In this document: positions 25,349-35,124 of the stretch, piece after piece
How the letters are laid out: each line of letters opens with the position of its first letter
How positions within the stretch are numbered: the first letter of the stretch is position 1
NCBI RefSeq assembly: GCF_900112315.1
Contig: NZ_FOLL01000005.1
Coordinates: forward strand, 124,001-188,000
Source: Parapedobacter composti
Lineage (GTDB): Bacteria; Bacteroidota; Bacteroidia; Sphingobacteriales; Sphingobacteriaceae
Direction: 5' to 3'
DNA length: 64,000 nt
The notes under the pieces: generated by a model
What the model was told of the DNA's origin: nothing
The model's input: only the letters and a program-made list of their open reading frames with translations
Databases searched by the model: none
Translations under genes and position numbers: made by a program

Positions 25349-26215
25349 ATGGCAATACAAGGGCGAAACGGCAAAATAAAGGGTAAAATCAACAACATCG
25401 TTTACCGCAGCTACCGCGATAAGCAAGTGCTGCAAATCCTTCCGGACCGCGTGCGGCAGACCTACGCTACCAAGCTCGCTGCACTCGAGTTTGGGCTGGC
25501 CAGCATTCAGGCAAAAATACTGCGCCGTATCTTGTGTAATTTTGTCGGCGAATACGATGGAAAAATGGCCGTACGGCTGAATGCAGCGGTACTGGAATGC
25601 CTGCGTACTTCGCAGCGGGAAGTGGGTGAACGGACGCTTCATGATGCCGATTTAGGGGGACTGAAAGGATTCCAGTTCAACGCCAACGCGCCGATTGAAC
25701 GGTTGGTAAAGGTGAGGCCGTCGATCGACCTAGCACCAAATGGCCAAATCCGGATTGCGCTGCCCCGGTTCAATGTGATGAGCGACTTGGTTTACCCGAA
25801 GGAGCCGCAGCGGTTTGTTCCCTGCTTTTTCATTACGGTGGCCGCTTTCAACTTCTTTGAGGAATCGCTCCATATCATTGACTACGCGTCTTTTGAGTTC
25901 ACGGGCGACAACCAGGAGGCAGAAATCGACTGGTTATGCAGCAGACAGCTGCCGAAGGGCAGCATGGTGTTTATCACGCTTGCGCTGAGTTATGTGCATA
26001 CCAACTGGGTCGGGCAGCGCCAAGTTACCAAAGACAGCGCGTTTTCGCCGTCCATCATACTGGATGCGTTCCATGTTACCGACGCAATGGCTTCCAAAGG
26101 GGCTGAAGATGGCCTCGAAACACCGAAAGAAGCCATGCCGTGCGATGATATATTCACCCGCAAGTTACGGGAAATCGCCTACTTCAAGAAAAAATATGCC
26201 AAGAACGCCCGATAG
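25349..26215 (+). CDS. Hypothetical protein
   Basis: 288 aa, cytosolic by sequence (no signal peptide or membrane segment). The N-terminus (GRNGKIKGKINNIVYRSYRD) recalls short Bacteroidota proteins of unknown function that begin with a G-K-I/V-N-x-V-Y/G-Y segment (DUF6266-like), but I cannot assign the family. Basic N-terminal helices are followed by a beta-rich middle (PNGQIRIALPRF, CFFITVAAFNFFEE) and a basic tail (KKKYAKNAR). It is convergent with the symporter gene (11-bp gap) and interrupts the PUL; codon use looks like that of the neighbours. A role in the PUL is not supported by anything in the sequence. Confidence 0.7.
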   Translation: MAIQGRNGKIKGKINNIVYRSYRDKQVLQILPDRVRQTYATKLAALEFGLASIQAKILRRILCNFVGEYDGKMAVRLNAAVLECLRTSQREVGERTLHDADLGGLKGFQFNANAPIERLVKVRPSIDLAPNGQIRIALPRFNVMSDLVYPKEPQRFVPCFFITVAAFNFFEESLHIIDYASFEFTGDNQEAEIDWLCSRQLPKGSMVFITLALSYVHTNWVGQRQVTKDSAFSPSIILDAFHVTDAMASKGAEDGLETPKEAMPCDDIFTRKLREIAYFKKKYAKNAR

Positions 26216-26226
26216 TATCTGGCGAG

Positions 26227-27774
26227 TTAACGTCGCATAGCCGCCAGACCCGTCCCCACCAGCGATATCACCAGTGTACCTATCACGATGATCATATTGG
26301 CATGCAGCGGGTACCGGAGATATCCATAATGTTCGGGGATGAGATAAGAAAACGTCATCCACAGGATGGCCAGCACCCCGGCTATCACCGCGATAGCGGC
26401 ATCACCGCCTCTTGCCTTTTTGCTGATGATGCCCAGCAGAAACAAACCGAGCATGCCGCCTGCAAAAATGCCGGAAAGCTGCCACCAGGCATCAAGCACG
26501 CTTTTGATGCCAATCATCGCTACCCCGGCGAACATTCCCATGATGCCGAAAACGGCGGTGGCGGTATACAACAGCCGCAACTGTCCCTTTGCACTGAGGC
26601 GTGGATTAACGTACCGCTTGTAAATGTCCTCCAGAAAAACCGTGGCCGAGGCATTCATGCCGGAACTGATGGTACTCATCGCGGCGGACAGCAGGGCCGA
26701 TACGATGAGTCCGACCAAACCTGCCGGTATCTGGGTGACCATAAAATGCGGCATCACTTTGTCGCCGTAATCTTCGGGCTTCAGCGTTGCTGCCAACTCC
26801 ACGATTTCCTCCTGCGTGGCCGATGCGCCCAGTTGTTCAGACGCCGCTTGCAATTTTACAGGCTCTATCAAATCGGGATTCATCCCGTAATAAGCAAACA
26901 GGCAAGTACCGATGACGAAAAAAAGCAAGGAGGCCGGCACATATATCAGTACGCAGAGCCACACCGATTTGCTGGCTTCTTTGACTGAAGAGGCGGTATG
27001 ATAACGCTGCACGTAGTTCTGATCCATGCCGAAGTTATTCAGGTTGATGAAGAACCCGTACAGCAGGACAACCCAAAACGTGGATGACGAGAGATCCAGC
27101 GACAACCCACCCAGGCTGAATTTGCCGTTTACATTCGCTATTTCGATGATTTCAGGTATGCCGCCGGGCATATTATTCACCACAAGGTATACAATCAATA
27201 CGGCTCCCAGCGTTTTGATGACCCCTTGCACCACCTCCGTCCAGATGACCGCCTCGATGCCGCCCATTACGGTGTAGATGATGATGCAGATACCCGTAAC
27301 GACCATGATGGTTTCCATTGAATAGCCCGTAAGCGCCTGCAGACTCAGCGCTATCCCGAAAAATATGGAACCCATGCGGGCGAGTTGCGTGAGCAGGAAA
27401 CAGATGACGGCATAGCTCCTAGCCCAGGGACCGAACCGTTTCTCCAGGTTGGTGTAGGCCGACACCTCTCCTGTAGCACGGTAGAAGGGCACGAAGTACT
27501 TTACAGCCACCCACGCCGCCAACGGCATGGAGATACTGAAGACGAAGGCGTTCCAGTTGCTGCCGAAAGCCTTTCCAGGAACGCCCAGAAATGTATTGCT
27601 GCTCAGAAACGTGGCATATATCGACAGTCCAATGGCCCACCCCGGAATAAGTCCGGATGCCTTGGTGAACTGTTCGGCGTCTTTGTTCCGCCGTGAAAAC
27701 CACACGCCCACCAGGACCATTGCCAGCAGGTAGCTCAGAATCACGGCGATATCAAACAAGGGAAGTTGTTTCAT
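26227..27774 (-). CDS. SSS-family sodium:solute symporter
   Basis: 515 aa from ATG at 27774 (a TTG one codon upstream opens the frame). About 13-14 membrane helices. SSS-family features: DIAVILSYLLAMVLVGVWFSRRNKD at the first helix, ASGLIPGWAIGLSIYATFLSSNTFLGVPGKAF (Na2-site region), GGIEAVIWTEVVQGVIKTLGA, and SSGMNASATVFLEDIYKRY. It would bring a released monosaccharide or uronate into the cytoplasm with Na+. Its promoter carries the second copy of the 31-bp element at the same spacing as susC, which ties it to the PUL. It diverges from the AraC-type gene. Confidence 0.9.
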   Translation of the reverse strand: MKQLPLFDIAVILSYLLAMVLVGVWFSRRNKDAEQFTKASGLIPGWAIGLSIYATFLSSNTFLGVPGKAFGSNWNAFVFSISMPLAAWVAVKYFVPFYRATGEVSAYTNLEKRFGPWARSYAVICFLLTQLARMGSIFFGIALSLQALTGYSMETIMVVTGICIIIYTVMGGIEAVIWTEVVQGVIKTLGAVLIVYLVVNNMPGGIPEIIEIANVNGKFSLGGLSLDLSSSTFWVVLLYGFFINLNNFGMDQNYVQRYHTASSVKEASKSVWLCVLIYVPASLLFFVIGTCLFAYYGMNPDLIEPVKLQAASEQLGASATQEEIVELAATLKPEDYGDKVMPHFMVTQIPAGLVGLIVSALLSAAMSTISSGMNASATVFLEDIYKRYVNPRLSAKGQLRLLYTATAVFGIMGMFAGVAMIGIKSVLDAWWQLSGIFAGGMLGLFLLGIISKKARGGDAAIAVIAGVLAILWMTFSYLIPEHYGYLRYPLHANMIIVIGTLVISLVGTGLAAMRR

Positions 27775-27807
27775 CAAGGCTCATCTATTGGTTTCCGCGC
27801 TCGGCTA

Positions 27808-27837
27808 CAAATATAAGGGGCGGAACAATACAAAGTT
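27808..27837 (-). promoter_or_regulatory. Symporter promoter
   Basis: AACTTTGT (27837-27830) gives the -33 TTTG and TATATTTG (27815-27808) a perfect TAnnTTTG -7 box; 15 bp separate TTTG and the -7 box, slightly short of the usual spacing. The 31-bp element ends 29 bp upstream of the AACTTTGT. Confidence 0.65.
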
Positions 27838-27866
27838 GCGCTAAACGGCCACCGCATTATTGAAAT

Positions 27867-27897
27867 TTATTGCCTTTTTATTATACAATCTTATCAT
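27867..27897. promoter_or_regulatory. PUL operator candidate, copy 2 (symporter/araC-type gene)
   Basis: Second copy of the 31-bp element found at 16959-16989 (30/31 identical, same orientation). It sits in the 213-bp divergent region, 90 bp from either start codon, so it could serve the symporter, the regulator gene or both. Confidence 0.65.
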
Positions 27898-27987
27898 TTG
27901 CTTGGATATGAGTATAGCATTGCTTACCTTAGTTTTCTCAGTGATTATAAACCATCTGCCCGTTTCAAATGAGCGGAGAAAAAACAA

Positions 27988-28887
27988 ATGATAAGCGTCA
28001 TGAAACCATTGTTTCACAAAGTACCTACCCAAATGCAGTCGTCATTCAGCGTACGGCACGATGTGCAGGAAAACTTCGGTTCGCTGTGGCATTATCACCC
28101 GGAGCTCGAACTGCACCACGTAATACGGGGCCGGGGCGTCCGGTTCATCGGTGATAATATCGGCAACTTTTCGGAAGGGGAAGTATTGCTACTGGGTAGC
28201 AACCTACCGCATATGTGGCGGTGTAATGAAGAGTATTACCAAAACAACCCTGAACGGAAAGTGGAAGCCATCGTCATCCATTTTCTCCCTGATTGCCTGG
28301 GCAGGGACTTTTTGAGCCTTCCCGAAACTTACCTGATACCCAAACTGCTTGAACAGGCGAGGAAGGGCATGAAATTTTCCGGAAGGAGCCGGGAAAAATT
28401 GATAGAACTGATGCACAGGGCCATGACTGCAACGTATATCGACCGATTAATTATCTTGCTGAACATTCTTAAAACCGCTTCCGAAACGGATGAATACGTT
28501 CCTATCGCTTCAGCACATGCGTTCTACAAATCAAATGAAATGGACGCCGCACGTTTCAACCGGGTCTGCACATACACCTTGAGCAATTACAAAAAGGTTA
28601 TCACGCTGGAAGACATCGCCTCGGTGGCTAACCTCAGTGTCACCTCGTTCTGCCGGTATTTCAAGCTGATGACCAAGAAGACCTATTATGATTTCCTCAT
28701 TGAAATCCGCATCAGCCATGCCTGCAGGCTGTTGGTGGAGGATCTGCTGCCCACGGAAGTCATCTGTTTTGAATGCGGTTTTAACAATGTGTCCAACTTT
28801 TACCGGCATTTCAAAAAAGTATCCGGCATGACACCGCTGGAATACAAAAAGCGCTACCTGCAAAACAACGTGCTGGCTGCAAGTTAG
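27988..28887 (+). CDS. AraC-family transcriptional regulator with N-terminal cupin
   Basis: 299 aa. Residues about 20-100 form a cupin sugar-sensing fold (HYHPELELHHVIRGRGVRFIGD, FSEGEVLLLGSNLPHMWR). Residues about 200-295 are the double helix-turn-helix AraC domain (ITLEDIASVANLSVTSFCRYFKLMTKKTYYDFLIEIRISHAC, GFNNVSNFYRHFKKVSGMTPLEYKKRY). A one-component regulator of this type commonly activates sugar uptake operons. It lies at the end of the PUL beside the conserved 31-bp element, and no HTCS or sigma/anti-sigma pair is present, so it is the likely PUL regulator. GGAG lies before the ATG at 27988; Met5 (28000) is an alternative. Confidence 0.92.
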   Translation: MISVMKPLFHKVPTQMQSSFSVRHDVQENFGSLWHYHPELELHHVIRGRGVRFIGDNIGNFSEGEVLLLGSNLPHMWRCNEEYYQNNPERKVEAIVIHFLPDCLGRDFLSLPETYLIPKLLEQARKGMKFSGRSREKLIELMHRAMTATYIDRLIILLNILKTASETDEYVPIASAHAFYKSNEMDAARFNRVCTYTLSNYKKVITLEDIASVANLSVTSFCRYFKLMTKKTYYDFLIEIRISHACRLLVEDLLPTEVICFECGFNNVSNFYRHFKKVSGMTPLEYKKRYLQNNVLAAS

Positions 28888-28942
28888 GCGTGCATAGTCG
28901 TTTTAGCGGTTGACCCACCGTATCACGACGGACTTCCGGCAA

Positions 28943-30958
<2,016 letters not shown>

Positions 30959-30983
30959 TCAGGGAAATGTGGGATTTTTATAG

Positions 30984-30991
30984 TAGGTTTG
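30984..30991 (+). promoter_or_regulatory. -7 promoter box of the OmpH-like gene
   Basis: TAGGTTTG matches TAnnTTTG. The predicted transcription start (about 30998) makes the ATG at 31000 improbable and supports the start at 31024. Confidence 0.55.
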
Positions 30992-31023
30992 CCCTTTGAA
31001 TGAAAAAACGATCAGGAAAAGAA

Positions 31024-31626
31024 ATGAACAACGCATTCGCAACAATTGCTAAAGCTGGTATATGTGCGTTGCTGGCCGCCACGGTGGTGTCTTGCAACAA
31101 CCAAGGGACCAAACCGGCCGCCACGGTGGCAACAGCAGACTCCGCACAGGCCCAGGTGGAAAAAATTGTCTTTGTAAACATCGACACCTTACTTGAAAAG
31201 TACGAATATTTCAAAGATGTGCGGACAAAATTGGAAGAAAAGGCAAAAAAAGCCCAAGCTGATCTGCAATCGCGGAGCAATGCGTTCCAGCGCGAGGTAG
31301 CCGACTACCAGCAAAAAGCGCCCACCATGAGCGCGGCCGACCGCCAAAGCACTGAAGAGCGCCTTGCACGTAAACAAGATGAACTTGCACGTCATAACCA
31401 AAACGCCAGTGCTTCGTTTGCGCAGGAGGAAGCCTCTGAAAATGAAAAACTTTATTCGAGGATAACGGACTACCTGAAAAAGCATGCGAAAGAAAACGGC
31501 TACAAACTGGTGCTTACCTATTCAGCGGCTAATCCGGGCGTGTTGTATGCCGATGAAAGCCTGGAAATTACCACCGAGGTACTTACTGCACTGAATGCCG
31601 CTTACGCAACCGAAAAGAAAAAGTAA
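31024..31626 (+). CDS. OmpH/Skp-family periplasmic chaperone-like lipoprotein
   Basis: 200 aa from ATG at 31024, preceded by AGGAAAAG. The upstream ATG at 31000 would lie at the predicted transcription start. Lipoprotein signal to Cys24 (LLAATVVSC). After a short linker comes the OmpH/Skp fold: KIVFVNIDTLLEKYEYFKDV (first strand and helix), a long charged coiled coil (EEKAKKAQADLQSRSNAFQREVADYQQ...), then YLKKHAKENGYKLVLTYSAANPGVLYADESLEIT. Skp-like proteins hold unfolded outer-membrane proteins. Membrane-anchored versions are common in Bacteroidota. Single gene, followed by an intrinsic terminator. Confidence 0.88.
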   Translation: MNNAFATIAKAGICALLAATVVSCNNQGTKPAATVATADSAQAQVEKIVFVNIDTLLEKYEYFKDVRTKLEEKAKKAQADLQSRSNAFQREVADYQQKAPTMSAADRQSTEERLARKQDELARHNQNASASFAQEEASENEKLYSRITDYLKKHAKENGYKLVLTYSAANPGVLYADESLEITTEVLTALNAAYATEKKK

Positions 31627-31649
31627 ATACCTATTGCACGATATCAAAC

Positions 31650-31679
31650 AAGGCTGCCTTAGGGCGGCCTTTGTTTTTT
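31650..31679 (+). terminator. Intrinsic terminator after the OmpH-like gene
   Basis: AAGGCTGCC, loop TTAG, GGCGGCCTT (one G-U pair) followed by TGTTTTTT, 23 bp after the stop codon. Confidence 0.85.
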
Positions 31680-31810
31680 AGAATCAACTGCCATATTTTC
31701 AGCCGCCCTCAACGAAGGTTCGCCTGGCATGAAGTTGGCTATCCCTGTTGCGTGGTTTATTGCTGAATTTTTGTCAGTAATACCAAACAATAGTTGTGTT
31801 TCTTTGCTTT

Positions 31811-31818
31811 TAACTTTG
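31811..31818 (+). promoter_or_regulatory. -7 promoter box of the GT4 fusion gene
   Basis: TAACTTTG matches TAnnTTTG; the predicted start near 31825 gives a leader of about 47 nt to the ATG at 31872. Confidence 0.55.
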
Positions 31819-31871
31819 GTTCCAATCGATTGGCAGAACTGTTAGTTGACAAAATTTACCATAAAAAAGTT

Positions 31872-34163
31872 ATGAAAGTAGCACTTATCGGCACCTACAA
31901 GCCTCGCCAATGCGGTATCGGCTCTTTTTCCAAAGATCTGTTTGATGCGGTTACAGCTTCCAACGTCATCGACGCCAAAGGGAGTTTCGTTGTAGCTATT
32001 ACGGATCCGGGCAGTACCTATGAATATCCGCCCGAAGTGCAGTGCATTATTAATCAGGACGACCACGATACTTACCTCGAAGCGGCCGAATTCATCAATC
32101 GGAGCGGAGTAGATGCCTGCGTCGTCCAACATGAATATGGCATTTTCGGAGGCCAAAACGGCGTATATATTCTATCCCTGCTGCACAGCCTCGAGGTGCC
32201 GGTTATCAGCACTTTCCACACCGTACTCAAGAAACCTTCGTACAATGAGCTGTTTATCCTGAAGGAGATCGCCAAGATTGCACAACGGGTAGTCGTGATG
32301 GCCGACAAGGCCGTGGAGCTGCTCCAACAGATATATGAGGTGCCGCTGGAGAAAATCGACATGATCCCCCACGGTGTGCCCGATATCCGCTACGAGCGGA
32401 TGGAGGTGCGCAATGAATTGGGGCTCGCTGACAGGAAAGTATTGCTTACATTCGGTTTCATCGGCAGAAACAAGGGGATTGAAACGGTTCTCTCGGCGTT
32501 ACCTGAGGTTGCGGAAAAGCACCCCGATGTACTGTATATTATATTGGGCAAAACCCATCCGAACGTCATTAAGCACTCTGGCGAAGAGTACCGACTGTTC
32601 CTGCACCGCATGGTGAAGAAGCTGGGGCTGCAGGACAATGTGATGTTCCTCAACCGCTATGCTTCACAGCAGGAGCTTTTCAAGTACCTCAGCGCTTCCG
32701 ATATTTACCTCACTCCCTATCTCAACGAGGTGCAGATCACCAGCGGCACCCTGTCGTATGCTGTGGGCGTAGGCGCCCCGGTCATCTCCACCCCTTATTG
32801 GCACGCCGCCGAATTGCTTGCGGGAGGGCGGGGCATGCTGTTTGGGTTCAACGACAGCCGACAGCTTTCGGGAATGCTTCTCGACCTGTTCAACCATCCC
32901 GAAAAACTGGGCGTTATGCGTGCTGAAGCCAAGCAATACGGCGAAGCGGTTACCTGGCCCAAAATCGGTGAGCGGTATGCATCGCTGCTCCAACAGGTAG
33001 TTGAGCGGGCCTCGCTTAATCCCGTCAAGCCGGATCCGGCATTCGACCGGAGCATTCTGCCGCCTTTGAAACTTGACCACCTGGAACGGCTTACCGACAG
33101 TACGGGCATCTTCCAGCATGCCACCTATGGTATTCCGAATTATCACGAAGGGTATTGCCTGGACGACAATGCCCGTGCGTTACTGATGACGTTAATGGCC
33201 TACCGGAGAACTAAAAATGAGATTGCGCTCCGGTATATTCCCACTTATTTAGCCTACATCCACTACGCGCAGAACGACGATGGCACATTCCGCAATTTCA
33301 TGAGCTTCAACCGTAATTTCCTCGACAAAGTGGGGTCCGAGGATGCTTTTGGACGGGCGATATGGGCTATCGGATATGCTATGGCCCACGCTCCCAAAGA
33401 CGCGTATTTCCAGGTGGCCCGATCCGTATTCTTCAAGGCGGTGCCGCAGTTTGAACGGCTGCAGTCGATACGGGCTATTGCCAACACGATTTTCGGGCTT
33501 TACCACTACCTGAAGAGCAACCCGTCTGATGATGGAATGATGGAGCTTACCCGCAAACTCGCTGTGCGGCTGCACCGGGAATATCAAGCATACCGGCGTG
33601 CTGACTGGCATTGGTTCGAGTCATTGCTTGCCTATGACAACGCGTTATTGCCCTTGGCTATGCTGCGTGCAGGCGAATTGCTTAACGATGAGACGTTTTT
33701 ACAGGTGGGCTTCGAAAGCATGGCCTTTCTTGAAAAGCACACCATGCGCAAGGGTCACCTTAGCTTGGTAGGCAATGAGGGCTGGTTCAAACAGGATGGC
33801 CTTCCCGCCCGATTCGATCAGCAACCGGTAGACGCTATGGCTACCGTGCTGCTCTTCCTCCAGGCGTATAACCTCACGGGTGATCCGTACTACCTGCAAC
33901 TGGTGTATACGGCATTCATGTGGTTCCTTGGCGAAAACGATCTGCGCTTAAGCCTTTACGACTTTGAAACGGGAGGTTGCTGTGACGGACTGGAAAAAGA
34001 CGGCGTGAACCGCAATCAGGGTGCCGAAAGCACGCTTGCTTACCTCATCGCTTACCTCGCCGTGCAGCAAACGTTTGAAAAACCTGTTGAACGCTCCGCT
34101 AAAACCGTAGTCTATGAAGATAGCCATATTAGCGCCGATAGCCTGGCGGACGCCGCCTCGTAA
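31872..34163 (+). CDS. Fusion of a GT4 glycosyltransferase and an (alpha/alpha)6-type domain
   Basis: 763 aa from ATG at 31872; the longer frame back to 31794 would include the promoter. Residues about 1-385 are a GT-B retaining glycosyltransferase of family GT4: N-terminal KVALIGTYKPRQCGIGSFS, KVLLTFGFIGRNKGIETVL, and SDIYLTPYLNEVQITSGTLSYAVGVGAPVISTP (donor-binding E-x7-E region). Residues about 400-763 are helical pairs of an (alpha/alpha)6 toroid (YCLDDNARALLMTLMAYRR, FGRAIWAIGYAMAHAP, WHWFESLLAYDNALLPLAML, NQGAESTLAYLIAYLAV). The second GT4 gene overlaps the 3' end by 50 bp and a GH130 gene follows convergently. Probably cytosolic oligosaccharide or mannan metabolism; the product is unknown. 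Confidence 0.82.
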   Translation: MKVALIGTYKPRQCGIGSFSKDLFDAVTASNVIDAKGSFVVAITDPGSTYEYPPEVQCIINQDDHDTYLEAAEFINRSGVDACVVQHEYGIFGGQNGVYILSLLHSLEVPVISTFHTVLKKPSYNELFILKEIAKIAQRVVVMADKAVELLQQIYEVPLEKIDMIPHGVPDIRYERMEVRNELGLADRKVLLTFGFIGRNKGIETVLSALPEVAEKHPDVLYIILGKTHPNVIKHSGEEYRLFLHRMVKKLGLQDNVMFLNRYASQQELFKYLSASDIYLTPYLNEVQITSGTLSYAVGVGAPVISTPYWHAAELLAGGRGMLFGFNDSRQLSGMLLDLFNHPEKLGVMRAEAKQYGEAVTWPKIGERYASLLQQVVERASLNPVKPDPAFDRSILPPLKLDHLERLTDSTGIFQHATYGIPNYHEGYCLDDNARALLMTLMAYRRTKNEIALRYIPTYLAYIHYAQNDDGTFRNFMSFNRNFLDKVGSEDAFGRAIWAIGYAMAHAPKDAYFQVARSVFFKAVPQFERLQSIRAIANTIFGLYHYLKSNPSDDGMMELTRKLAVRLHREYQAYRRADWHWFESLLAYDNALLPLAMLRAGELLNDETFLQVGFESMAFLEKHTMRKGHLSLVGNEGWFKQDGLPARFDQQPVDAMATVLLFLQAYNLTGDPYYLQLVYTAFMWFLGENDLRLSLYDFETGGCCDGLEKDGVNRNQGAESTLAYLIAYLAVQQTFEKPVERSAKTVVYEDSHISADSLADAAS

Positions 34164-35124
34164 ATACGGGCCATGGGAGCAGGTGGCTTCGACGTTAACA
34201 GAGGGACTGGTACAGCGGGGCTTCGACGTCACGCTGTTTGCCACGGCAGATTCCATCACGCGGGGCAGACTCAGGCACCATGCACCGAGGGGATATGCCG
34301 AAGACCCTGCCCTGGATCCGAAAGTGGAGGAATGCCTGCACATAAGTTTACTGATGGAAGAAGCAGGGGCGTATGACCTTATTCACAATCATTTTGATTT
34401 CCTACCCCTTACCTATTCCCGGTTGGTTGACACGCCCATGATGACTACCATACATGGCTTTTCGTCGCCTAAAATTATCCCGGTGTACCGGAAATACAAC
34501 AGCCATGTTGCGTACGTATCCATCAGCGACGCGGATCGGTCGCCAGAGCTGAACTATATTGCCACGGTATACAATGGCATTGATACCGCGTTATTTCCTT
34601 TTGTGAATAAACCGGACGACTACTTGCTGTATTTCGGGCGGATACACCCCGAAAAGGGTGCTCATTTGGCTATTGATGTTGCGAAAAAGGCCGGGAGGCG
34701 ACTTATCATAGCCGGCCTGGTGCAGGATGAGCAGTATTTCTCGACAGCGGTATTGCCCCATGTGGATGGCACCCAGATTAAATACGTGGGGAACGTGGGG
34801 CCTGAAGCCCGTGCGGAGCTGCTCGGCGGGGCGGAGGCCTTACTTCACTTAATCGGATTTGATGAGCCGTTCGGGTTAAGCGTAGCGGAAGCCATGATGT
34901 GCGGCACGCCGGTTATCGCCATCAACCGGGGCTCGATGCCTGAGCTCATCATCCATGGCAAAACGGGCTTCCTGGTCGCCAACGCAGAGGAAGCCGTGGC
35001 AGCGGTTGCCGATATACCGCGCCTGAACCGGCCTGACTGCTCCCAATGGGCGCGGGCCAAGTTTTCCCAGGAAGCGATGGTTACGCGTTATATACAGATT
35101 TACGAGCAACTACTGGACCGTTGA
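34114..35124 (+). CDS. GT4-family glycosyltransferase
   Basis: 336 aa, GT-B fold: N-terminal KIAILAPIAWRTPPRKYGPWEQV (acceptor side), FDVTLFATADS, YVSISDADRSP; C-terminal YLLYFGRIHPEKGAHLAIDVAKKAG and GFDEPFGLSVAEAMMCGTPVIAINRGSMPELI (donor nucleotide-sugar site with the E-x7-E pair). It overlaps the upstream fusion gene by 50 bp and the convergent GH130 gene by 15 bp. Such tight packing suggests a common pathway. Donor sugar not inferable; GDP-mannose would fit the GH130 neighbour. Confidence 0.88.
   Translation: MKIAILAPIAWRTPPRKYGPWEQVASTLTEGLVQRGFDVTLFATADSITRGRLRHHAPRGYAEDPALDPKVEECLHISLLMEEAGAYDLIHNHFDFLPLTYSRLVDTPMMTTIHGFSSPKIIPVYRKYNSHVAYVSISDADRSPELNYIATVYNGIDTALFPFVNKPDDYLLYFGRIHPEKGAHLAIDVAKKAGRRLIIAGLVQDEQYFSTAVLPHVDGTQIKYVGNVGPEARAELLGGAEALLHLIGFDEPFGLSVAEAMMCGTPVIAINRGSMPELIIHGKTGFLVANAEEAVAAVADIPRLNRPDCSQWARAKFSQEAMVTRYIQIYEQLLDR

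Noticed and set aside
28888-28942. Possible bidirectional terminator between the AraC-type gene and gyrB
   Set aside because: No stem longer than 4-5 bp followed by a U-run could be drawn.
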